DNA of 12,189 bases. Origin: JAKLKS01 sp964370855 (GTDB lineage: Bacteria; Planctomycetota; JAJSAM01; JAKLKS01). The stretch's first letter is position 1, and each line of letters starts with the position of its first letter. The translations under genes and the position numbers were made by a program. Below the pieces are notes generated by a model, which worked only from the letters and a program-made list of their open reading frames with translations, had not been told where the DNA came from and searched no databases. The DNA lies in assembly GCA_964370855.1 (NCBI GenBank), contig CAYJMF010000126.1:1-12189 (forward strand). Reading direction: 5' to 3'. This document shows positions 7,050 through 12,189 of the stretch, one piece after another.

Positions 7050-7726
7050 GCCCCGGCGCGCGCGCCTTCCGCGGGGGCGGCCCCGCGGACTCCATCCTCC
7101 TCGCCGAGACCTACCTCTCGATCCAGGGGGAATCCACCTTCGCCGGCGTTCCCTGCTGGTTCATCCGGACGGCCCGCTGCAACCTCCGCTGCCGCTGGTG
7201 CGACTCCGCCTTCACCTTCTCCGGCGGCGCGCGGCGCCCCGTGGAGGAGGTCGTGGCGGAGGCGCTGCGGCCGGGAACCCCCCTCGTGGAGCTCACCGGC
7301 GGGGAGCCCCTCCTCCAGGCCTCCTCCCTCGAGGTGATGCGGCGGCTCTGCGAGGCCGGGCGGACCGTGCTCCTCGAGACCGGGGGCTCCCTCGACGTCG
7401 CCGCCGTGGACCCCCGCGTGCACCGCATCGTGGACGTGAAGTGCCCCGGCAGCGGGGAATCGGAGTCCAACCGCATGGAGAACCTCGACCTCCTCACGGT
7501 CCGCGACGAGGTGAAGTTCGTGGTGGCCGATCGCGCCGACTACGAGTTCGCCCGCGCCGTCGTCCGCGGGCGGCTCCTCGGGAGGCCGCCGACGGTGCTC
7601 CTCTCCCCGGTGCACGGCGCCCTCCCCCCCGCGGACCTCGTCGCCTGGATGCTCGAGGACGCCCTCCCCGCGCGCCTCAACCTCCAGCTCCACAAGGTGG
7701 TCTGGGGCGATCGGCGGGGGGTGTAG
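7046..7726 (+). CDS. queE: 7-carboxy-7-deazaguanine synthase QueE (radical SAM)
   Basis: Radical SAM enzyme that contracts the ring of 6-carboxytetrahydropterin to 7-carboxy-7-deazaguanine, the substrate of QueC. The iron-sulfur cluster cysteines are C45, C49 and C52 in RCNLRCRWCDS, the CxxxCxxC form standard for QueE. SIQGES near residue 25-30 and LTGGEPLLQ are further family signatures, and LQLHKVVWG ends the protein as usual. Length is 226 residues. The start is GTG 7046, overlapping the queC stop by 4 nt; the first 15 residues are not conserved in type and a later start is possible but not needed. Consecutive pathway steps encoded by overlapping genes make the assignment firm. Confidence 0.96.
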   Translation: MSPGARAFRGGGPADSILLAETYLSIQGESTFAGVPCWFIRTARCNLRCRWCDSAFTFSGGARRPVEEVVAEALRPGTPLVELTGGEPLLQASSLEVMRRLCEAGRTVLLETGGSLDVAAVDPRVHRIVDVKCPGSGESESNRMENLDLLTVRDEVKFVVADRADYEFARAVVRGRLLGRPPTVLLSPVHGALPPADLVAWMLEDALPARLNLQLHKVVWGDRRGV

Positions 7727-7728
7727 CG

Positions 7729-8415
7729 GTGGGCCGCCCCCGCCCCCTCCCCCGCCCCCGCGCCCTCCTCCTCGACCTCGACGGGACCCTCGCGGACACG
7801 CTCCCCGACCTCGCCCGCGCCGTGAACCACGTCCGGGCCCGCATGGGGTGGTCGCCCATGCCCGTCCCCGCGGTGAAGGTGCACGTCGGCGACGGGGTCC
7901 ACCGGCTGTTGTCCGGCTGCACGGGCCTGGACGGGAAGACCGTGGAGATGCTGCTGCCGGGCTGGCGGGAGTTCTACCTCGCCCACTGCACGGAGGAGAC
8001 GACGCTCGTCCCCGGGGCGCTCGCCTTCCTCGAGGCGGCGCGGGCCCTCTCCCTCCCCATGGCCGTCGTGACCAACAAGCCCCTCGCCCACGCGGAGCGG
8101 ATCCTCGGGACCCTCGGCATCGCCCCCTTCTTCGGCGCCGTCCTCGGCGGCGACTCGCTGCCCGTGCGCAAGCCCGACCCCGCCGTGATCCTCGAGGCCC
8201 TGGCGCGGCTCGGCTCCCTCCCCCCGGCGGAGGCCTGGGTCGTCGGGGACGGCCACCAGGACGTGGAGGCGGCGAGGGGGGCGGGGGCCGCCGCCGTCCT
8301 CGTCCCGGGCTACGGGGACCTCGACCGGGCGCGGGCCTCGGGGCCGGACCTCGAGGCGGAGAGCCTGGCCGCGCTGATCCCCCTCCTCGGCCCCGCCGGT
8401 ACAATCCGGGCATGA
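7729..8415 (+). CDS. gph: HAD-superfamily phosphatase, phosphoglycolate phosphatase-like
   Basis: Likely a cytoplasmic phosphatase that clears 2-phosphoglycolate or a similar small phosphate ester. The 228 residues show all HAD motifs: D16-L-D-G-T-L-A-D23 (nucleophile D16, acid D18), T115 in VVTNKP, K148 in RKPDP, and D174/D178 in VGDGHQD. The segment VHVGDGVHRLL at 51-61 is typical of the Gph cap region. Motif IV has Gly where GDS is usual, a common variation. GTG 7729 begins 2 nt after the queE stop and no nearer start keeps motif I complete, so it is translated with the queC-queE pair. Its stop overlaps the ATG of the next gene (ATGA). No link to queuosine synthesis is implied by the family; substrate specificity in HAD enzymes cannot be read from motifs, so the symbol is tentative. 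Confidence 0.85.
   Translation: MGRPRPLPRPRALLLDLDGTLADTLPDLARAVNHVRARMGWSPMPVPAVKVHVGDGVHRLLSGCTGLDGKTVEMLLPGWREFYLAHCTEETTLVPGALAFLEAARALSLPMAVVTNKPLAHAERILGTLGIAPFFGAVLGGDSLPVRKPDPAVILEALARLGSLPPAEAWVVGDGHQDVEAARGAGAAAVLVPGYGDLDRARASGPDLEAESLAALIPLLGPAGTIRA
8400..8411 (+). promoter_or_regulatory. TACAAT box 6 nt before aldo/keto reductase ATG
   Basis: TACAAT at 8400-8405 is followed by ccgggc and the ATG at 8412, the same geometry as in front of queC. No Shine-Dalgarno is seen. The box lies inside the last codons of the upstream phosphatase gene, so its sequence is partly fixed by coding (Gly-Thr-Ile). No clear -35. It may be an internal leaderless promoter, giving the reductase its own expression. 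Confidence 0.4.
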
Positions 8416-9377
8416 CGACCCGCCGCGACTTCCTCCGCAGGAGCGCCGCCGCCGCCGCCGCCCTCGCGGCGGCCCCCCTCCTCGCCCGCCGGGCCTTCGC
8501 CCTCTCCCCGGCGGACCGGAAGGAGGCCCTGGCGAAGCCGCTGGCGGCCCGGGACCTCGGGAAGACCGGCATCAAGGTCTCCTGCATGGGCCTCGGCTGC
8601 TTCTACCTCGGGAATCTCCGGGACGAGGGGAAGGCCGTCGCCGTGGTGAAGCGGGCGCTGGAGCTCGGCGTCAACTGGTTCGACACCGCCCCCTCCTACA
8701 ACCGGGGCGTCTCCGAGGAGCGGGTCGGGAAGGCGCTCAAGGGCTCCCGGGACCGTGTCCACGTCGCCACCAAGAGCACGGTCCGCGACGGGCCCGGCGC
8801 CCTGGCGGAGCTCGAGGGGAGCCTCAAGCGGCTCGGCACCGACCGGGTGGACCTCTTCCAGTTCCACGCCCTGCGGAACGCCGACGACGTGGCGTCGATC
8901 TTCGGGGAGAAGGGGGCGCTCGAGACCCTGGAGAAGGCGAAGAAGGACGGCAAGGTCCTCCACATCGGGTTCACGGGCCACTTCGATCCCGACCTCATGG
9001 CCGCGGTCTGCCGGGAGCGGCCCGTGGAGACGGTGCTGATGCCGCTGAACGCGCTGGACCCCCACCACCGCTCCTTCGAGAAGGGCGCCCTGCCGGCGGC
9101 CCGGGAGAAGGGGATCGGGGTGATCGGGATGAAGGTCTTCGCCTCGGGGAAGCTCGTGGCCGACGCGGCCCTATCCCCCGGCGCCGCGGAGTGCCTGCGC
9201 TACACGCTCTCCCTCCCCGTCGCCACGGCCATCGTGGGCTGCTCCTCCGTGGAGGAGCTGGAGGAGGACCTCGCCCTGGCCAAGACCTTCACGCCCCTCG
9301 ACGCGAAGGAGCGGGAGGCGCTGCTGGCGCGGACCGCGGCCTTCGTGGAGAAGGACATCGAGTGGTACAAGAGGTAG
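8412..9377 (+). CDS. Tat-exported aldo/keto reductase family oxidoreductase
   Basis: NAD(P)H-dependent aldo/keto reductase of 321 residues. It begins with a twin-arginine signal (MTTRRDFLRRSAAAAAALAA, then a cleavage-like ARRAFA near residue 30), so it is probably exported folded with its cofactor. The catalytic tetrad is visible: D91 and Y96 in DTAPSYN, K121 in VATKS, H152 in FQFHAL. The barrel end has the nucleotide-binding pattern AIVGCSSVEELEEDL. The start is ATG 8412, overlapping the phosphatase stop by 4 nt. Substrate is unknown; Tat-linked members of this family are common in environmental bacteria but few are characterised. A 4Fe-4S C-terminal extension, present in some relatives, is absent. 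Confidence 0.9.
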   Translation: MTTRRDFLRRSAAAAAALAAAPLLARRAFALSPADRKEALAKPLAARDLGKTGIKVSCMGLGCFYLGNLRDEGKAVAVVKRALELGVNWFDTAPSYNRGVSEERVGKALKGSRDRVHVATKSTVRDGPGALAELEGSLKRLGTDRVDLFQFHALRNADDVASIFGEKGALETLEKAKKDGKVLHIGFTGHFDPDLMAAVCRERPVETVLMPLNALDPHHRSFEKGALPAAREKGIGVIGMKVFASGKLVADAALSPGAAECLRYTLSLPVATAIVGCSSVEELEEDLALAKTFTPLDAKEREALLARTAAFVEKDIEWYKR

Positions 9378-9462
9378 CCCCGATCGGGCCCCGGAATCTT
9401 CCGCAACGGGGGTCCCGGCGGTATCAGGGGGCCTTTCCAGGAACCCCGGAGGAGGATCGCCC

Positions 9463-10065
9463 ATGGCCCACGTGCTGCCGGAACTGCCCTACGCGAAGGA
9501 CGCGCTGGCTCCCCACATCACGCCGGAGACGCTGAGCTTCCACCACGGCAAGCACCACAACGCCTACGTCAACAACCTGAACGGCCTCCTCTCCGGCCAC
9601 GCGCTGGCCGGCCTCCCCGTGGAGCAGCTCATCGCCCGCATCGGGGAGATCGACGCCGCGGCGAAGGGGAAGGTCTTCAACAACGCCGCGCAGCACTTCA
9701 ACCACTCCTTCTACTGGAAGTCGCTCCGGCCGAAGTCCGCGAGCGGCCCCGGCGGCTCCTTCAAGGCGGCCCTCGACAAGGCCTTCGGCTCCGTGGACGG
9801 CTTCAAGGACGCCTTCACCAAGGAGTGCGCCGCCCACTTCGGCTCCGGCTGGGGCTGGCTCGTGAAGGAGAAGGACGGCTCGCTCAAGATCCTCTCCACC
9901 CACGACGCCGGGACGCCGCTGACCACGGGCCAGACGCCGCTGCTCACCTGCGACGTCTGGGAGCACGCCTACTACATCGACTACCGCAACGACCGCGGCG
10001 CCTACCTCAAGAACTTCTGGGAGCTCGCCAACTGGGAGTTCGCGGAGAGGAACTTCGGGGGATAG
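9463..10065 (+). CDS. sodB: Superoxide dismutase, iron type
   Basis: Converts superoxide to hydrogen peroxide and oxygen in the cytoplasm; there is no signal peptide. The 200-residue length and the sequence follow the Fe/Mn SOD family throughout. Metal ligands are H27 (FHHGKHH), H81 (NHSFYW), D164 and H168 (DVWEHAYY). Q77 in NNAAQHFNH sits where iron-type enzymes carry their active-site glutamine, and STHDAGTPLT resembles the E. coli SodB segment STSNAGTPLT; both favour iron, though metal choice is not certain from sequence. The start is well supported by GGAGGAGG 7 nt upstream. The 85-nt gap after the reductase gene suggests its own promoter, but I see no clear -10/-35. A hairpin at 10094-10128 lies just downstream. 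Confidence 0.96.
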   Translation: MAHVLPELPYAKDALAPHITPETLSFHHGKHHNAYVNNLNGLLSGHALAGLPVEQLIARIGEIDAAAKGKVFNNAAQHFNHSFYWKSLRPKSASGPGGSFKAALDKAFGSVDGFKDAFTKECAAHFGSGWGWLVKEKDGSLKILSTHDAGTPLTTGQTPLLTCDVWEHAYYIDYRNDRGAYLKNFWELANWEFAERNFGG

Positions 10066-10093
10066 GGGTAGAGTCTCCATTCATGAACCACTT

Positions 10094-10128
10094 GCGGTCC
10101 GCCCCTCCTCCCGGGAGGGGCGGACCGC
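10094..10128. terminator. Perfect 15-bp stem hairpin after sodB
   Basis: Bases 10094-10108 pair perfectly with 10114-10128 around a 5-nt loop. It lies 28 nt after the sodB stop and ends 25 nt before the next start, so it probably ends or attenuates sodB transcription. No U-run follows. It sits in the presumed leader of the lipoprotein gene if that gene is read from a promoter near 10069 (TAGAGT). Confidence 0.55.
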
Positions 10129-10153
10129 CTGATTCCCGGGGGAGGGTGGACCG

Positions 10154-11218
10154 ATGCGCGTGACCCTCGGCCCGTCGTCCCGGCCCTTCGCGATCCTCTT
10201 TCCTGCCGCCCTCCTCCTCCTCTCCGCGTGCGACGCCCCCGCCCCGGCGCCCGCGCCCCCTCCCCCGCCCGTCCCCGCGCCGGCCCCAAAGAGGGTCCTC
10301 GCCGCCTTCCCCGACGGCCTCGTCGTCGTCCTCGACGCCGCCTCGGGGAGCACCCTCCGCTCGGTGCGGACCCGGGCCAGGGAGTGGACCCTCCCCTGCA
10401 CCTTCGAGGGTGGGAGTGTCATGGAGCAGCGGAGTCTTCCCGTCGCGTTCCTCGGGGAGGACGTCCTCGTCGTGGAGGAGGAGAGCCTCGTCGCCTACGA
10501 CGCGGCGGGGGAGAGGCGGACCCTCGTGGAGAGGCTCGGCATCGGGGAGGCGCCCTTCCTGGCCGCGGGCGGGCAACTCTCCACCGTCATCGTCGGCGGC
10601 ACGCACGGGCAGGTGGTGACCTTCTCCGCCGGCGACTGGACGAAGCCGACCGCGGCGGCCCCCTGGAACCGCACCGGGGCCCTCGCCCTCTTCGCCCACG
10701 GGGACGCGGTCCTTCTCGGCGGCCAGGCGGAGCAGCTTCTCCTCCTCGACCTCCCCGGTCTCCAGCCCCGGTCCGTCTGCGGAGGCGCCCTCGGGATTTT
10801 CCCGATCCTCGGCATCGCCACCTCCCTGGACGGGTCCCGGATCGCCGTGAGCCACGGGCGGGGCATGGCTGTAAAGACCTTCCTCCGGAATCCCGGGTCC
10901 CCATGGGGCTTCGACGGCCTGGTCGGGGCCGTGGGAGTGGGAAGGGCGTGCCGCGCCCTGTCCTGGAGCCGGGACGGCTCCCGGCTCGCCCTCGGGACGG
11001 AGGAGGGCGAGGTCCAGGTGGTCGCAGGGAGCGTTCCGGAGGGCGCCTCCGACCTGGCGCTTCCCGTGGAGTCCCGGTGGACGGCCGGATCCTCCCCCCT
11101 CCGGCTCGTCCACTTCCTCGAGTACGCGGAACGCCTCCTGACGGTGGACGACGCCGGCGTCCTCCGCATCGTCCGCTGGAGGACGGGAGCGGTGGAGGAG
11201 ACGCGCGCGCTGCGCTGA
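10154..11218 (+). CDS. Lipoprotein with beta-propeller-like repeats, function unknown
   Basis: 354-residue predicted lipoprotein. The signal peptide ends in the lipobox L-L-S-A-C26, so Cys26 would be lipidated, followed by a Pro/Ala-rich linker to about residue 46 that would hold the folded part away from the membrane. The rest is beta-rich with WD40- or PQQ-like blades: FPDGLVVVLDAASGSTLRS near 52-70, LGIATSLDGSRIAVSHG, ALSWSRDGSRLALGTEEGEV and LLTVDDAGVLRIVRW. No catalytic motif is evident, so it is more likely a scaffold or sensor than an enzyme. The start has GGGGGAGGG about 8 nt upstream. Its stop abuts the last base of vapC on the other strand with no gap. The exact propeller family is uncertain. 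Confidence 0.75.
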   Translation: MRVTLGPSSRPFAILFPAALLLLSACDAPAPAPAPPPPPVPAPAPKRVLAAFPDGLVVVLDAASGSTLRSVRTRAREWTLPCTFEGGSVMEQRSLPVAFLGEDVLVVEEESLVAYDAAGERRTLVERLGIGEAPFLAAGGQLSTVIVGGTHGQVVTFSAGDWTKPTAAAPWNRTGALALFAHGDAVLLGGQAEQLLLLDLPGLQPRSVCGGALGIFPILGIATSLDGSRIAVSHGRGMAVKTFLRNPGSPWGFDGLVGAVGVGRACRALSWSRDGSRLALGTEEGEVQVVAGSVPEGASDLALPVESRWTAGSSPLRLVHFLEYAERLLTVDDAGVLRIVRWRTGAVEETRALR

Positions 11219-11650
11219 CTACGGACGGACACCCTTCGTGCGGAGCCCCTCGGCCCGGGCCGCCGCAGCGAGCCGCCGGTCCCACCCGACGAACTCCACG
11301 GCGCCCGCCCCGCCCTCGCGCAGGTGGAGGCAGGAGGCCAACTGCAGAGCGTCCCCCGCCCGCAGGGGATGGGCGGCCGTCAACGCCCGGGCGCGGGCCT
11401 CGACCCCGGGATGGAGTTCCACGAGGAGGAGCCCCCCGGCATCCTCCTCCACGGCGGCGAGGAGGCGATCGGCCTCCCGCCGGGAGAGATCCCCCTCGCG
11501 GGCGCGGCGGGAGAGGGCGGAGGCGATCTCCACCAGGGAGTACCGCGCCGTCGCGGGGGTGCCGCTGGACAGCCACTTCCGGACCGAGGCGGATCCCGGT
11601 TCCTCGACGTAGCGCTTGACGAGGGCGCTGGCGTCGTAGTAGCGGATCAC
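11219..11650 (-). CDS. vapC: VapC-family PIN-domain ribonuclease toxin
   Basis: Mg-dependent PIN-domain endoribonuclease of 143 residues, the toxin of a type II toxin-antitoxin pair; VapC toxins cut tRNA or rRNA when freed from the antitoxin. The acidic active-site residues are D6 (YYDASALVK), E41 (SLVEIASAL), D100 (RAGDALQLAS) and D124 (VGWDRRL), so the enzyme looks intact. The GTG start overlaps the antitoxin stop (GTGA), the usual coupling in which antitoxin is made first. It is end to end with the lipoprotein gene. The target RNA cannot be predicted. Confidence 0.92.
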   Translation of the reverse strand: MIRYYDASALVKRYVEEPGSASVRKWLSSGTPATARYSLVEIASALSRRAREGDLSRREADRLLAAVEEDAGGLLLVELHPGVEARARALTAAHPLRAGDALQLASCLHLREGGAGAVEFVGWDRRLAAAARAEGLRTKGVRP

Positions 11651-11931
11651 GCCCGGTCCCCGCGATCATCGAGGAGGGTCTCGGCGACGGGACACCCGCG
11701 GACCTTCGCCGGCGTGAGCGTGCGGAGCCTCAGCCGCCGGCGGGTCACCTCGCCGTGGGCCTCCATGTCGCGAACCGCAACCTCCCCGCCCTTCGCTCCC
11801 GGCTCCACGGGCCGCAGCTCGGCCACGGGTCGCCCCCGGTCGGTCACGACGACGGTGGCCCCCCCGTCCACGGCCCGGAGCCAGGCGCTGAGCCGCGCCT
11901 TGAGTTCGCGCACGCCGACGGTCCTCGCCAC
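11647..11931 (-). CDS. vapB: Phd/YefM-family antitoxin of the VapC toxin
   Basis: 94-residue antitoxin expected to bind DNA as a dimer and to inhibit the downstream PIN toxin. The N-terminal part, VGVRELKARLSAWLRAVDGG followed by VVVTDRGRPVAELRP, is the Phd/YefM DNA-binding fold. The C-terminal tail (VAETLLDDRGDRA) is the type of segment that occupies the toxin active site. The frame is open to the window end, but GTG 11931 is chosen because AGGAGG lies 6 nt upstream, the Phd fold begins at once, and the operator-promoter lies directly in front. A recognisable toxin partner with a 4-nt overlap makes the assignment firm. The symbol follows the toxin partner. Confidence 0.9.
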   Translation of the reverse strand: MARTVGVRELKARLSAWLRAVDGGATVVVTDRGRPVAELRPVEPGAKGGEVAVRDMEAHGEVTRRRLRLRTLTPAKVRGCPVAETLLDDRGDRA

Positions 11932-11943
11932 GGGCCACCTCCT

Positions 11944-11978
11944 GTAGTCATCATGACTACAAACAGGGGCGGCGTCAA
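11944..11978 (-). promoter_or_regulatory. vapBC promoter with palindromic operator
   Basis: On the minus strand TTGACG (11978-11973) and CATGAT (11955-11950) are 17 nt apart, a good sigma70-type pair. The -10 lies inside a 17-bp palindrome at 11944-11960: gtagtcat, one central base, atgactac. AGGAGG follows right after it and then the GTG of vapB. A palindrome covering the -10 is what is expected for autorepression by the antitoxin or the toxin-antitoxin complex. Confidence 0.65.
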
Positions 11979-12062
11979 GGGGCGGGAGGGGAAGGGGGAG
12001 GCTGGCAAGTCCCCGATGGCCGGGAGCGTCGGAGAGCCCTCCCGCAGAGGGGAGCCGGGGCT

Positions 12063-12080
12063 CCTTTCCCTCGGGAAAGG
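12063..12080. repeat. 8-bp hairpin, 2-nt loop
   Basis: cctttccc at 12063-12070 pairs with gggaaagg at 12073-12080. With only two loop bases the innermost pair would open in RNA. Role unknown; it is one of two small hairpins in the non-coding end of the window. Confidence 0.35.
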
Positions 12081-12099
12081 GGACCCGTACGGATCTCCG

Positions 12100-12115
12100 G
12101 GCCTTCGGGCCTTTT
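12100..12115 (+). terminator. GGCC-TTCG-GGCC hairpin followed by TTTT
   Basis: A 4-bp GC stem capped by the very stable UUCG tetraloop is followed at once by four T residues on the + strand, which resembles a short intrinsic terminator. The stem is short, and no + strand gene precedes it here after 11218, so its target is unclear. Confidence 0.3.
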
Positions 12116-12143
12116 CGCCGTTGACTCCCGACGCGCCCGTTCC

Positions 12144-12167
12144 GGGGGGGGGGGGGGGGGGGGGGGG
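12144..12167. repeat. Homopolymer of 24 G
   Basis: An uninterrupted run of 24 G lies 22 bases from the window end. Such runs are unstable by slippage and are also a classic sequencing and assembly artefact, so the exact length should not be trusted. It lies in non-coding DNA; TTGACT at 12121 upstream has no -10 at a sensible distance because of the run. Confidence 0.7.
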
Positions 12168-12189
12168 ACGGGGCCGGCCCCCCGCCCAC

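Noticed and set aside
6363..8415. Defence-type DNA modification cluster based on deazaguanine (dpd-like)
   Set aside because: Only queC and queE are present, next to housekeeping enzymes; no tgt-like DNA transglycosylase, helicase or nuclease genes accompany them, so ordinary queuosine synthesis is the simpler reading.
10083..10163. 27-residue-scale small open frame starting at ATG 10083 behind a TAGAGT box
   Set aside because: Its translation is made of the hairpin sequence, it has no Shine-Dalgarno and it overlaps the well-supported start at 10154.
1..12189. CRISPR arrays, tRNA or rRNA genes, insertion sequences, prophage genes
   Set aside because: I saw no regularly spaced repeats, no tRNA-like cloverleaf, no rRNA stretch and no transposase or phage gene.

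Overview
The window is very GC-rich, with strong G/C preference at third codon positions and GTG starts mixed with ATG. Gene content (queuosine genes, Fe-superoxide dismutase, DsbD, a Tat-exported aldo/keto reductase, a VapBC pair, and a large secreted protein with TIG and putative-Ig-like modules) suggests a free-living high-GC bacterium. Lineages such as Planctomycetota, Acidobacteriota or Myxococcota are plausible, but no marker here settles it.

Layout. 1-429: non-coding, with two perfect hairpins and a promoter. 430-2646 (+): a 738-residue, cysteine-free secreted protein whose C-terminal half looks like a metzincin-type metalloprotease that has lost catalytic residues. 2645-2770: a perfect 50-bp inverted repeat between convergent genes. 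2788-4743 (-): dsbD, read here as one 651-codon gene with an in-frame UGA at codon 555. 4801-6210 (-): an NhaD/ArsB-type ion transporter, probably co-transcribed with dsbD. 6211-6362: a divergent promoter region. 6363-9377 (+): queC, queE, a Gph-like HAD phosphatase and a Tat-exported aldo/keto reductase, packed with 2-nt spacing or 4-nt overlaps. 9463-10065 (+): sodB. 10154-11218 (+): a propeller-like lipoprotein. 11219-11931 (-): a vapBC operon whose promoter carries a palindromic operator. 11961-12189: non-coding, with hairpins and a 24-G homopolymer.

The main result is dsbD. The UGA falls exactly on the nucleophilic cysteine of the C-terminal thioredoxin motif, giving U-A-N-C in place of C-x-x-C. 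The frame continues for 96 more sense codons that complete the thioredoxin fold, including its cis-proline. A hairpin with a GGA loop starts at the distance from the UGA expected of a bacterial SECIS element. UGA also ends five other genes in this window, so general UGA reassignment does not explain it. I read dsbD as a selenoprotein: an envelope electron conduit with selenocysteine at its outward-facing catalytic site.

Secondary observations: two genes (queC and the aldo/keto reductase) have a TANAAT box exactly 6 nt before the ATG and no Shine-Dalgarno, the signature of leaderless transcription. Several intergenic gaps hold unusually long perfect hairpins without U-tracts. DsbD, SodB and the exported aldo/keto reductase share a redox theme, but they are separate transcription units and no joint system is claimed.
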